A stretch of 64,000 nucleotides of DNA from Comamonas resistens (GCF_030064165.1 NZ_CP125947.1:2480001-2544000); one strand, 5' to 3'; positions 1 to 8,036 are shown, numbered from the stretch's first letter. Made by a program: numbers and translations. The notes: generated from the sequence alone by a model not told the origin.

Positions 1-1
1 C

Positions 2-1834
2 GATATCAAGGTACCCAATATCGGCGACTTCGCCGAAGTGGGCGTGATCGAACTGCTGGTCAACCCCGGTGACACCGTGGCCGTGGACCAGTCCCTCATC
101 ACCGTGGAGTCGGACAAGGCCTCCATGGAAATTCCTTCCAGCCACGCCGGCGTCGTGAAGGAAATCAAGGTCAAGGTCGGCGACAAGGTTGCCGAAGGCT
201 CCGTCGTGCTGTCGCTGGAAGTGGCCGCCGGCGCTGCCGCTCCTGTGGCCGCACCCGCTCCCGCCGCCGCGGCGCCAGCCCCCGTTGCAGCCCCTGTGGC
301 CGCTCCCGTCGCTGCTGCTCCCGCCCCCGTGGCCAGCAACTTCAGCGGCGCGGTGGACTATGACTGCGACGTCGTCGTTCTGGGCGGTGGCCCTGGCGGT
401 TACTCGGCTGCCTTCCGCGCTGCCGACCTGGGCCTGAAGGTCGTGCTGGTCGAGCGCTACGCCACCCTGGGCGGCGTCTGCCTGAACGTGGGTTGCATCC
501 CCTCCAAGGCACTGCTGCACGTCGCCGCCGTGATGGACGAAGTCAAGCACCTGGAAGTGGCCGGCGTGAAGTTCGGCGCTCCCGAAGTGTCCGTGGACAC
601 CCTGCGCGGCCACAAGGAAAAGGTCATCGGCAAGCTGACCGGTGGTCTGGGCCAGATGGCCAAGATGCGCAAGGTCACCGTCGTGCGTGGCTACGGCAAC
701 TTCGTGTCTGCCAACCACATCGAAGTCGAAGAAACCACCGGTTCCGGCCAGGAAAAGACCGGCAGCAAGAAGGTCGTTCAGTTCAAGAACGCCATCATCG
801 CTGCCGGCTCGCAAGCCGTGCACCTGCCCTTCATGCCCAAGGACGAGCGCGTGGTGGATTCCACCGGCGCTCTGGACCTGAAGGCTGTGCCCAAGCGCAT
901 GCTGATTCTGGGCGGCGGCATCATCGGCCTGGAAATGGGCACCGTTTACAGCACACTGGGCGCACGCCTGGACGTGGTGGAGATGATGGACGGCCTGATG
1001 CAGGGCGCTGACCGCGATCTGGTCAAGGTCTGGCAAAAGATGAATGCACCGCGCTTTGACAACATCATGGTCAACACCAAGACCGTGGGTGCCGAAGCCA
1101 CGCCCGAAGGCATCAAGGTCACGTTCGCTCCTGCCAAGGACGGCGTCACCGTGCCCGAACCCCAGACCTACGACCTGGTTCTGCAAGCCGTGGGCCGCAC
1201 GCCCAATGGCAAGAAGATCAGCGCCGAAAAGGCTGGCGTGGCCGTGACCGACCGCGGCTTTATCGACGTCGACATCCAGATGCGCACCAACGTGCCCAAC
1301 ATCTTCGCCATCGGCGACATCGTGGGTCAGCCCATGCTGGCGCACAAGGCCGTGCACGAAGCGCATGTGGCCGCCGAAGTCATTGCTGGCGAGCTGCAAG
1401 GCAACAAGGAACTGGCTTCCGCTGCCTTCAACGCCCGCGTGATTCCTTCGGTCGCCTACACCGACCCCGAAGTGGCATGGGTGGGTCTGACCGAAGACCA
1501 GGCCAAGGCACAAGGCATCAAGGTCAAGAAGGGCCTGTTCCCCTGGGCTGCCTCGGGCCGCGCCATCGCCAACGGCCGCGACGAAGGCTTCACCAAGCTG
1601 CTGTTTGATGACTCCCCCGAAGCCCACGGCCACGGCCGTATCCTGGGCGGCGGCATGGTCGGCACGCACGCTGGCGACATGATCGGTGAAATCGCCCTGG
1701 CCATCGAAATGGGCGCGGACACCGTAGACATCGGCAAGACCATCCACCCCCACCCGACCCTTGGCGAGTCCATCGGCATGGCAGCGGAAGTGGCCCATGG
1801 CTCCTGCACGGACGTGCCACCTGTGCGCAAGTAA
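2..1834 (+). CDS. lpdA: dihydrolipoyl dehydrogenase (E3) with N-terminal lipoyl domain, 5' partial
   Basis: FAD flavoprotein that reoxidises dihydrolipoyl groups of a 2-oxoacid (probably pyruvate) dehydrogenase complex with NAD+. The gene runs in from upstream: the frame is open from base 2 and the true start is outside the window. Counting from the GTG at 38: a lipoyl domain with its lysine in SDKASME (K27), an Ala/Pro hinge at about 64-100, the FAD loop GGGPGG (116-121), the redox pair in CLNVGC (C148, C153), an NAD loop GGGIIG near 296, and the catalytic HPHPTLGE near the C terminus. E3 with its own lipoyl domain is typical of betaproteobacterial aceEF-lpdA operons, so aceE and aceF probably lie upstream. 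A strong terminator follows. Confidence 0.95.
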   Translation, partial: DIKVPNIGDFAEVGVIELLVNPGDTVAVDQSLITVESDKASMEIPSSHAGVVKEIKVKVGDKVAEGSVVLSLEVAAGAAAPVAAPAPAAAAPAPVAAPVAAPVAAAPAPVASNFSGAVDYDCDVVVLGGGPGGYSAAFRAADLGLKVVLVERYATLGGVCLNVGCIPSKALLHVAAVMDEVKHLEVAGVKFGAPEVSVDTLRGHKEKVIGKLTGGLGQMAKMRKVTVVRGYGNFVSANHIEVEETTGSGQEKTGSKKVVQFKNAIIAAGSQAVHLPFMPKDERVVDSTGALDLKAVPKRMLILGGGIIGLEMGTVYSTLGARLDVVEMMDGLMQGADRDLVKVWQKMNAPRFDNIMVNTKTVGAEATPEGIKVTFAPAKDGVTVPEPQTYDLVLQAVGRTPNGKKISAEKAGVAVTDRGFIDVDIQMRTNVPNIFAIGDIVGQPMLAHKAVHEAHVAAEVIAGELQGNKELASAAFNARVIPSVAYTDPEVAWVGLTEDQAKAQGIKVKKGLFPWAASGRAIANGRDEGFTKLLFDDSPEAHGHGRILGGGMVGTHAGDMIGEIALAIEMGADTVDIGKTIHPHPTLGESIGMAAEVAHGSCTDVPPVRK

Positions 1835-1863
1835 GCGCAGCGATCAAGCCTTTGAGTTTGTTC

Positions 1864-1900
1864 AATAAAAAAGGCAGCCTTAGGGCTGCCTTTTTTATTT
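1864..1900 (+). terminator. rho-independent terminator after lpdA
   Basis: Stem aaggcagcc / ggctgcctt with a 4-nt loop, an A-run on the left and a T-run on the right, 30 nt after the lpdA stop. The flanking A- and T-runs would let it work on both strands. Confidence 0.85.
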
Positions 1901-1946
1901 TGATAGCTGTTTGCGCTTTCTGCTTATGGGTTTGAAAGCATTTTGA
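1899..1946 (+). repeat. family 1 intergenic repeat
   Basis: Core tgatagctgtttgcgcttt followed by tgcttatgggtttgaaagc. It joins the lpdA terminator directly. The same motif recurs at many intergenic sites in this window. Confidence 0.7.
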
Positions 1947-1965
1947 TGCATATGGGCGGCAGGGG

Positions 1966-2232
1966 GGCTGTGACTGGCGTTATGCGCCACCCTCTCAATG
2001 CATGGTTGCGCGATTATTTGAAATTGCTGCGCCACTATTGCACCGTCGTCCAGCAACTTGAGCGCGATGTCATTGCGCTGGTGGAGCAAGCCGTGCAAGC
2101 CAGCGTGCTCGCTGCGCAGCAGGCAGGGCGCTGGTTCTGGATGAGCTGCGCCGCCTGCACGAAGGTGTGCTAACCCGTTATGGCTTGCGGCCTAGTGAGT
2201 GGAAGGTTTGGCAGGGAGGGCGGCAGCGGTGA
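1966..2232 (+). pseudogene. broken ORF of unknown function
   Basis: One frame gives a helical, Leu/Gln-rich stretch (RHPLNAWLRDYLKLLRHYC...) that stops at 2173. Moving one frame at about 2125-2130 continues it as LDELRRLHEGVLTRYGLRPSEW up to a stop at 2230-2232. The continuation looks like real protein, so a frameshifted remnant is likelier than chance. I do not recognise the family. It lies between lpdA and the decayed copy of the lpdA end and may have arrived with that rearrangement. Confidence 0.35.
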
Positions 2233-2375
2233 CGAAATGATCGGTGAAATCGCTCTGGCCATTGAAATAGGCGTGACATTGACAAGAATATCCACCCGAA
2301 CCTAACCCTTGGCGAGCCCAGAGGACTGGCGCTGGAAGTGGTGTATGGGTCTTCCACCTGTGCGCAAGTAAGCAT
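2230..2375 (+). pseudogene. decayed duplicate of the lpdA 3' end
   Basis: The bases match lpdA 1672-1837: atgatcggtgaaatcgc, then ctggccat, acccttggcgag, and ccacctgtgcgcaagtaagc all recur in order, with several small deletions and in-frame stops (for example gaaatag at 2264-2270). It is followed by a mutated copy of the lpdA terminator and of the family 1 repeat, so the duplicated unit covered gene end, terminator and repeat. It cannot encode an active protein. Confidence 0.85.
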
Positions 2376-2387
2376 TCAACGATTGAT

Positions 2388-2422
2388 TAAAGAAAAGAGA
2401 GCCTTCAGGCTGCCTTTTCTAT
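2388..2422 (+). terminator. mutated copy of the lpdA terminator
   Basis: agagagccttcaggctgcctttt parallels the terminator at 1864-1900 but with mismatches in the stem. The agcc / ggct core and the T-run remain, so weak function is possible. Confidence 0.5.
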
Positions 2423-2455
2423 TTTGATAGTTGTGATCGCTTGCTGATTAATTGG
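2421..2455 (+). repeat. degenerate family 1 repeat
   Basis: ttttgatagttgtgatcgctt is the counterpart of the repeat at 1899-1946 in the duplicated lpdA end. Confidence 0.5.
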
Positions 2456-2522
2456 GAAGCTTTGTTAGAGTACATAGATTTTCATTGGGTTCTGCATGAA
2501 AATCATAAATGTCATTAAGCTT

Positions 2523-3529
2523 TCATAAAAACTCAGGGTCGTTAATTATTAGCTCATGCTTTGGCCCTACTCTGGAGAATTCAATTATATTTTTTGATTT
2601 TATCCAGTACATCAGTCTTAATCCAACGCCTGATGATGTTATATGTTCACGATATGCATTTGATTCATTAAAAGTTTTTTGCTTATTACTGGATGCTGAT
2701 TCTCTATACGGAGTAAGGTATTTTGATTGCATGAATTGTTCTAGAATAAATATTATTTTTTCGAAGGTGGTTTGGGAAAAATTTCCATCTAATGCTTGAT
2801 TGCGGCGGGCACTATCTAAAAAACCACTATGAAAATAAATTTGATCCATGCGTAATAAGCAGCATTTTTCAGGATGACGCTTCATTAATTCTGAGAATAT
2901 ACATGCTTTTAAATCCTCTTTGTCAATAGAGGCTCTGAAATAGTCAAGGAAATTTATTTCCTGAATGCATTTAAAAATATTACATTTTAAATTTATCTCT
3001 CGATATATTTTTGAATTCAATATTTTCGGATCTGAGTCTTTAACGATAGAGTTGAGCGATATTGAATTTTTTAGCTCTTCGGTTGAGTGGATGATGATTT
3101 CGCCATCTTTCTTGGTATTCTCTAAATGGATTATTAGAGAGTCTATTAGAATTTTAAGGTCGTCATTTCTATCTTTATATATAAATGATGTTATTTCATA
3201 ATTGGGTTCATTTTGCCAATCTATTATTCCTTCTGATATTTCATTGTCATCGATATTTGACAGAATCCAGTTTATTGAGCGTGAAAGGTCTTTGGGTGAA
3301 AAAATGCAATCCTCAACATCATTAATTTTACTTTGTATAGCTTTCTCTGTAGGGAATAAATTATTTGAATTTAACTTTCCAACAATGTCGTATTCAAAAT
3401 AAGTATTTATTAAATTTTCCTCAAGTATTTTTTTAGAAAAATTATTCCAAGAGATGATTCTTCGAAATTTTCTATAGAACTTAGAATAGGAGATAGAATA
3501 TATTCGCAAGATATATAAGTATTTTTCAT
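2523..3529 (-). CDS. unknown partner of the AAA ATPase, probably expressed by -1 frameshift
   Basis: A+T-rich gene of no family I recognise; I see no HNH, TOPRIM, nuclease or membrane motif. The ATG at 3529 overlaps the ATPase stop (ATGA, 3526-3529) and reads MKNTYISCEYILSPILSS..., but that frame stops at 3410. Before the stop it crosses ctA AAA AAA (3434-3428), a canonical -1 slippery heptamer in the correct phase. Slipping there joins residue 34 directly to ILEENLINTYFEYD and the long frame ending at 2523, a product of about 335 residues. Without a shift, the long frame is open back to an ATG at 3575, which would add a very basic leader overlapping the ATPase by 50 bp. That leader looks like out-of-frame sequence. 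The C-terminal part has a well-ordered GVGLRLMYWIKSKN segment. Other explanations are transcriptional slippage or an A7/A8 sequencing or phase-variation event. Confidence 0.6.
3428..3434 (-). promoter_or_regulatory. A AAA AAA slippery heptamer, candidate -1 frameshift site
   Basis: In the frame set by the ATGA-coupled start at 3529 the codons are CTA AAA AAA TAC, with a stop five codons after the heptamer (TAA at 3412-3410). The -1 frame continues for about 300 codons. The run is exactly seven A. I could not define a downstream stimulatory hairpin by eye. Confidence 0.5.
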
Positions 3530-5427
3530 TTGATGGCTTCTTCCTTCTTGTTTTTCTTTTTTCGAGAAGCTTCAATTAATATTCTTTCAATTTCTGAGTC
3601 TGTTTGGTCAAAGAAATCTTTTGGCCACTTTAATATGGATCCATACTCATTGATGTTGATGCTTTTAATCAAGCTTGATTCTTTTTCTTTGTCGATAAAG
3701 TAAATTTTTGAATTTTCATTAAGCCGGTTATCATTGGCTTGGGCAATTCTTAGCCTTAACCGATGAATAAAGTACTCGCTATGAGTTTCTATGATGCATT
3801 GTCTGCCTGATTCGGATAAAGCGTAGAAAAGATCTAAAAGTCGGGATTGTATTTTTGGATGTAAATGAAGTTCAGGCTGCTCGAAGATTAAAGTGTCACC
3901 TTCATTTGATAAAAGTGAAAGTAGCACAATTGGGAGAATTTGACTAACGCCAACACCCACATGTGTCAGGTCATGCCACTCATCTTCTGGATCTATTTTT
4001 ACGAGTAGTTCATAACCTAGCTTCCCTTTGTCCTTTGTGGAGTATTCTGAAATAACGCCTAGGTATTTAAGCCAAACTTGGCAAGCAAATGCTAAAGTTG
4101 ATTCGCATGGCTCGAATTCAATTTTATCTTCTATGATATTTGGTTTTAAATACTTTATTCTGTTGTTTTTATTCAGGTGTAATGCAGCGGCAGTAAACTC
4201 CCCTTTTAGGCCGACATTTTTTGGATCAGGTTGTCCAATGGATGAATATACTGCTTGTGGCTCACTTCGTAGTGGGCCAAGATATTTGAGTGAGTTGTTG
4301 AAATAGTTGGTTAAAGCGCCAGACGTATTTGATAGATCAATAGAGTTTATTTGTAAATCTGAATATACGTAGTCTGAGCTATTTAGCCAATAATTTTCAA
4401 ATTGAAGTTTATTGTTGCTTAATAAATTAGCTAATCGTTCTCTTTTTTCTTCAGAGAGTGAATTGCATATTTCAATGAAATCTATTACCTTTAGAGGGGT
4501 GATTCTCTCTGATGCGAATTTTGAAAAATTTGGAAAGATTGAAATTTCATGCTTTAATAGGTCATTCCAGAATTTATTTTTATCGATTATATTTGTTTTT
4601 TTTAATCTCTTTTCTATGAATGAAGATAGATCCTTTGATTTTCGGATTGATTCTATTTTTTCTTTATTCTGTAGAGATATTAAATCGTCAATTTTATCCA
4701 TAAAAACTGGATATATTTCTTTGCTTAATTCAATTGAATCTATATTTCCTGAATTTATGTTTATATATTTATCTTTCTTAAAGTCTTCTACCATCAATCT
4801 AAATATATTTTTGGATTTGTTGAATCTGATTTCGAAAGAATATGGTGCTAATGAATTGTTTATTACTCTGGATACTTCACTGTCTGGATATAATTTCAAA
4901 GAGTTTGTTAATGACGGTGAGAAATAGTTATTAACACTTAGAGTTTTTTCGTTAGTGGTGCTGAATCTTGTACATAATATTGAGTTGTTGCTTTTTATGG
5001 ATTTGCCACTGGGATCTTTTGCTTCTTGGATTGAGTTAAATAGTATTTCGGTTATTGATGGATTGTAGTCGTCATCTTGATTTTTTGTTTTGTCTGTTGA
5101 GAATGAATATTTGTAATATATTGAAGAGTAATTTCCATACGTTTTACTATATAAATTTTTTAATTTTAAAGAGAGAGTTATTTCTTTTTTTAAAGGGCTT
5201 CTTGAAAGAATATCTTTCATCGATCCAAGTCTTAAAAGATTACCATTTAAAATCACAGAATCATAGTTGAATCTGCTGGAAAAGCTTTGGGTTATCAATA
5301 ATATTGTTTGTAAAATTGAACTTTTGCCGCTGCTGTTTGCTCCGCAGAATATATTTATGGATTTCAATTCTATTGATGTTTGGTTCTTGAGAGATTTGAA
5401 ATTCTCGACGGTTATTTCTTCAATCAT
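3526..5427 (-). CDS. AAA family ATPase, DUF3696-type (OLD/ABC-like)
   Basis: 633-residue ABC-like ATPase of the kind found in anti-phage and overcoming-lysogenisation (OLD)-related systems. It starts IEEITVENFKSL, followed by Walker A GANSSGKS at 29-36. The signature-like region VGVGVSQILPI is at about 493, Walker B TLIFEQPELHLHP at about 512-524, and the switch IIETHSEY at about 543. The C-terminal pattern NEYGSILKWPKDFFDQ resembles what I recall of DUF3696. No TOPRIM nuclease domain is present, unlike GajA/OLD. The central 300 residues are Lys/Asn/Ile-rich. It is translationally coupled (ATGA) to the unknown partner. Composition sets both genes apart from the GC-rich chromosome, implying recent transfer. 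The ATPase class is firm; a defence role is inferred. Confidence 0.85.
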   Translation of the reverse strand: MIEEITVENFKSLKNQTSIELKSINIFCGANSSGKSSILQTILLITQSFSSRFNYDSVILNGNLLRLGSMKDILSRSPLKKEITLSLKLKNLYSKTYGNYSSIYYKYSFSTDKTKNQDDDYNPSITEILFNSIQEAKDPSGKSIKSNNSILCTRFSTTNEKTLSVNNYFSPSLTNSLKLYPDSEVSRVINNSLAPYSFEIRFNKSKNIFRLMVEDFKKDKYININSGNIDSIELSKEIYPVFMDKIDDLISLQNKEKIESIRKSKDLSSFIEKRLKKTNIIDKNKFWNDLLKHEISIFPNFSKFASERITPLKVIDFIEICNSLSEEKRERLANLLSNNKLQFENYWLNSSDYVYSDLQINSIDLSNTSGALTNYFNNSLKYLGPLRSEPQAVYSSIGQPDPKNVGLKGEFTAAALHLNKNNRIKYLKPNIIEDKIEFEPCESTLAFACQVWLKYLGVISEYSTKDKGKLGYELLVKIDPEDEWHDLTHVGVGVSQILPIVLLSLLSNEGDTLIFEQPELHLHPKIQSRLLDLFYALSESGRQCIIETHSEYFIHRLRLRIAQANDNRLNENSKIYFIDKEKESSLIKSININEYGSILKWPKDFFDQTDSEIERILIEASRKKKNKKEEAIK

Positions 5428-5457
5428 GGATTACAATCTTGTAAAAGAAAAATTTTA

Positions 5458-5463
5458 TCATAA
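5458..5463 (-). promoter_or_regulatory. possible -10 element of the ATPase operon
   Basis: TATGAT on the minus strand, about 30 nt upstream of the ATPase start codon in an A+T-rich leader. A clear -35 at optimal spacing is not evident. Confidence 0.3.
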
Positions 5464-5772
5464 TTGTGTGTTTTTGTAAATTAAGCAGCATACGGTTTTT
5501 ATTTTTTGATATTTAATTTCTTTTGATGGTTATTATTTAATTTTAAATTGTCGATGAATAAATTATTTATCTGTAAATTTGGTTTTAATGAATTTTATAT
5601 ATTTTTGAAAATATATTAAAACTTTTCTTCATTAAAATGTATTTTTATGTGATTAGATAAATATAATTTGTGATGGATGAATTTTTGTGTCGTATATATA
5701 ATATGTGGCAGTCTGTTGGTGTAAGTAAAGCGTGAGAGCAGATGATTAATAAGTAATGTTTCTGTAATGAGC
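5464..5772. other. A+T-rich upstream flank of the ATPase module, no gene
   Basis: Long T/A tracts with stops in every frame. Composition is as in the two island genes, so the island probably extends to about 5770-5830. Confidence 0.5.
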
Positions 5773-5830
5773 CTCTTTATAACGCCCTAGCGCTTATTTA
5801 TCAGGTGGTAGAGACTATAAATTTGATAAC
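5773..5830 (-). repeat. degenerate family 1 repeat at the island edge
   Basis: On the minus strand: ttatagtctctacc, then gataaataagcgctagggcg, similar to the two arms of family 1. Family 1 sequences thus lie on both sides of the A+T-rich island (compare 2421-2455). Confidence 0.35.
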
Positions 5831-5839
5831 GAAGTATCC

Positions 5840-6130
5840 CGGCACCCTTGCCCTTTTGCCCGCGCCAGCGACGGCGGCCTCTTGTTGCGGGCGGCTGCAC
5901 CGCAGAGTGCATACGCATCGTCATCACTTCTGCGGCAACCTGTTTGAACGGAGTGCCATAGGCACGCAGTGAGTTTTGCCGCACAGCAACAAGAGGTTGG
6001 CGGCGCAGGTTTGCCCCGTAGCGCAGCGAAGGGGACGCGGGCAGCAGGGTCAGGCTCTTTGGCTACTTTCTGGCCTCAGAAAGTAGGGCGACCGCCGGGG
6101 CGAAACCAGGAACCTGTCCGTCAGTCAGGC
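5840..6130. repeat. GC-rich intergenic element with inverted repeats
   Basis: cctcttgttgc (5878-5888) is exactly complementary to gcaacaagagg (5986-5996). A second motif, ctactttctggcctcagaaagtag (6062-6085), is itself a near-perfect palindrome, followed by ggcgaccgccggggcgaaac. No convincing coding frame: the open frame at 5969-6184 is only translated repeat. I recall similar ctttcagaaagtagggcgaccgcc sequences between genes in other Burkholderiales. Confidence 0.5.
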
Positions 6131-6150
6131 ATGAGGCTAAAACAAAATAA

Positions 6151-6206
6151 CAAGCCAAAACCGACTCAACCCCAATCTCAATAAGCGCAAACAGCTATCA
6201 AATCAG
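6151..6206 (-). repeat. family 1 intergenic repeat
   Basis: Minus-strand core tttgatagctgtttgcgctt, then attgagattgggg. Inverted relative to the copy after lpdA. Confidence 0.6.
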
Positions 6207-6249
6207 TATCGCTTTGTCGCCTGGGACAGAGGGTGAGCTGTTTGTTTAA

Positions 6250-6265
6250 TTTCCCGATCAGGAAA
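6250..6265. promoter_or_regulatory. hipBA operator-like palindrome 1
   Basis: tttcccgatcaggaaa, near-perfect dyad centred at 6257.5, 70 nt upstream of hipB. HipB proteins autoregulate by binding such paired dyads. Confidence 0.65.
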
Positions 6266-6298
6266 TATAGATTCCTTTTCACGGTGCTTTGGCGCATA

Positions 6299-6316
6299 AT
6301 TTCCCGAACGGGAATT
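6299..6316. promoter_or_regulatory. hipBA operator-like palindrome 2
   Basis: tttcccgaacgggaat, centred at 6307.5, exactly 50 bp from palindrome 1. It would overlap the hipBA promoter, 20 nt before the start codon. Confidence 0.7.
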
Positions 6317-6334
6317 TTCAAGCTAGGCCACCTT

Positions 6335-6595
6335 ATGTCCACCATCCACACCGCCGATCAACTAGGCACCGCTGTGCGCACAGCCCGCAAACAACTGGGG
6401 CTGACCCAGCCTCAGCTTGCCTTGGCTGCAGGGGTGGGCACGCGTTTTATTGTGGATCTAGAGGCTGGCAAGCCCACGGTGCGGCTGGAGCATGTGTTGC
6501 GGGTGATTGATGCGCTGGGGGGAGAGTTACAGTTGGGCGGTTTGCCGGATCCAGCTTCTGAGGGGGTAGCAGAGGGCGCAGACCATGGCGCATGA
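6335..6595 (+). CDS. hipB: HipB-like antitoxin, HTH transcriptional regulator
   Basis: 86-residue Xre-type DNA-binding protein. The HTH is in AVRTARKQLGLTQPQLALAAGVGTRFIVDLEAGKP (about residues 12-47). It should neutralise HipA and repress the operon through the upstream dyads. I chose the ATG at 6335 (MSTIHTADQLG) over an upstream in-frame start at 6233, because the latter would translate through both operators. hipA begins 11 nt before the hipB stop, the usual coupling in this module. Confidence 0.85.
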   Translation: MSTIHTADQLGTAVRTARKQLGLTQPQLALAAGVGTRFIVDLEAGKPTVRLEHVLRVIDALGGELQLGGLPDPASEGVAEGADHGA

Positions 6596-7868
6596 ACTCG
6601 AAGTCTGGCTGTTTGAGCGGCGTGTGGGCAGTCTGTCGCTGGTGCATGGGCGGCTGAGTTTTGCCTATGCGCCAGACTTGTTGGTGCTGCCGCAGGCCAC
6701 GGCTTTATCGCAGTCGCTGCCGCTGCAGGCTGAGTCCTTTGACGATCACCAGACCCGGCCTTTCTTTGCCGGTCTGCTGCCCGAGGGGCAGATGCGCCGC
6801 CTGATTGCCCAGCAGTTTCAGGTGTCTGGCCAGAACGATTTCGCTTTGCTGGACCATATTGGCGGCGAATGCGCAGGGGCCGTGACTTTTCTGGAGCCGG
6901 GGCAGGCCTTGCCGCAGATTAACGGGGCTGGGTCGACCGGAGTAGAGGGTGATGTGGAGTGGCTCAGCGATGAAAAGCTGATCGCCTTGCTGGACGAGTT
7001 GCCGCGCCGCCCCATGCTGGCGGGAGACGATGGGCTGCGGCTGTCGCTGGCCGGGGCACAGGACAAGCTGCCCGTGGTTTTCGACGGCCAGCGCTTTGGC
7101 TTGCCGCGCAATGGCGCGCCCAGCTCGCATATCTTGAAGCCTGCCATCCATGCGGTGGAGGACAGCGTAAGCAACGAAGGCTTTTGTATGTTGCTGGCCG
7201 AGGTGATGGGGCTGCGGCCTGCCAATGCCCGCATTCATAGCGTCCTGGGCCGCTCGTTTCTGCTGGTGGAGCGCTATGACCGGGTGCTGAAGGGCGATGC
7301 GCAGCACCAGCCGCAGTTGCAACGTCTGCATCAGGAAGACTTTTGTCAGGCGCTGGGCGTGGTGCCCGAGATGAAGTACCAGAACGAGGGCGGGCCGGGC
7401 CTGGCGCAATGCTTTGCCCTGCTGCGCAGCGTGACCCGCCCCAGCGCGCCGCAGGTGCTGCGGCTGCTGGATGGGGTGATCTTCAATGCGCTGATCGGCA
7501 ACCATGATGCGCATGGCAAGAACTTCTCGCTGCTTTATGGCGGTCGAAGTCCGGCGCTGGCACCGTTCTACGACCTGCTGGCTACGGCGATCTACCCTCA
7601 GCTAACGCCCAAGATGGCCATGAAGATCGGCAGCAAATACAAGTTCAGCGAGCTGGAAGCCAAGCACTGGGAGCAGTTTGCCGAAGAATCAGGCCTCGCC
7701 AAGGCTGCGACGCGCAGGCGTTTGCAGCAGTTGGCTACCGAGCTCCCCCTCGCTGCCCGTAAGCTGCAGGCAGCGCCACAGCATGGTTTTGCGGGCAATG
7801 CGGTGGTGGAGCAGATCGTGCAACTGATAGAGCAACGCTGTGCGTTGACGCTGAGGCGAATGGGCTGA
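6585..7868 (+). CDS. hipA: HipA-like toxin, Ser/Thr kinase
   Basis: 427-residue kinase of the HipA family. Members phosphorylate targets such as glutamyl-tRNA synthetase and cause growth arrest when not held by HipB. It has an N-terminal couple domain (ELEVWLFERRVGSL), the GLLPEG segment near 64, and a P-loop-like region SLAGAQDKLPVVF near 152. SSHILKP follows, then the catalytic loop GNHDAHGKNFSLLY near 305 and the metal-binding segment APFYDLLAT near 324. Length is close to that of E. coli HipA (440), and no key motif appears to be lost. The start ATG at 6585 overlaps the end of hipB. Confidence 0.9.
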   Translation: MAHELEVWLFERRVGSLSLVHGRLSFAYAPDLLVLPQATALSQSLPLQAESFDDHQTRPFFAGLLPEGQMRRLIAQQFQVSGQNDFALLDHIGGECAGAVTFLEPGQALPQINGAGSTGVEGDVEWLSDEKLIALLDELPRRPMLAGDDGLRLSLAGAQDKLPVVFDGQRFGLPRNGAPSSHILKPAIHAVEDSVSNEGFCMLLAEVMGLRPANARIHSVLGRSFLLVERYDRVLKGDAQHQPQLQRLHQEDFCQALGVVPEMKYQNEGGPGLAQCFALLRSVTRPSAPQVLRLLDGVIFNALIGNHDAHGKNFSLLYGGRSPALAPFYDLLATAIYPQLTPKMAMKIGSKYKFSELEAKHWEQFAEESGLAKAATRRRLQQLATELPLAARKLQAAPQHGFAGNAVVEQIVQLIEQRCALTLRRMG

Positions 7869-7912
7869 GAGTGATTTCACGCCTAAATGGGAGCGCTGTG
7901 ATGCGGTTTTAA

Positions 7913-7928
7913 TTTCCCGAACGGGAAA
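7913..7928. promoter_or_regulatory. operator-like palindrome 3, downstream of hipA
   Basis: tttcccgaacgggaaa, a perfect-arm dyad centred at 7920.5, 45 nt after the hipA stop. Same core as palindrome 2. Confidence 0.65.
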
Positions 7929-7960
7929 TATTTATGGAATTCAGTCGCTGCAAACCTAAA

Positions 7961-7980
7961 AATTCCTGATCGGGAAATTT
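7961..7980. promoter_or_regulatory. operator-like palindrome 4, downstream of hipA
   Basis: aattcctgatcgggaaattt, centred at 7970.5, exactly 50 bp from palindrome 3. On the minus strand it has the same core as palindrome 1 (cccgatcagg), so the downstream pair is the mirror image of the upstream pair. Confidence 0.65.
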
Positions 7981-7982
7981 TG

Positions 7983-8036
7983 AATTTCATAGCTGTTTGC
8001 GCTTTCTGCATAAGCGTTCAAGCCTGATTCAATGGA
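7983..8036 (+). repeat. family 1 intergenic repeat
   Basis: aatttcatagctgtttgcgctttctgcataagcgttcaagcctgattcaa in two parts: core plus the aagcg second arm. Confidence 0.65.

Noticed and set aside
3530..3575. Upstream start at 3575 for the partner gene
   Set aside because: It adds a highly basic leader read from the overlapping ATPase sequence. The ATGA-coupled start at 3529 is better placed, although it needs a frameshift. Not fully excluded.
2523..5427. Assignment of the ATPase pair to Septu, Gabija or PARIS
   Set aside because: No HNH, UvrD helicase, TOPRIM or DUF4435-like motif is visible in either protein, so naming one of these systems would be unsupported.
5969..6184. 71-residue ORF (MSFAAQQQEVGG...)
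   Set aside because: Translation of the GC-rich repeat block. The FWPQKVGRPPG-type peptide arises wherever this repeat occurs, and there is no ribosome-binding site.
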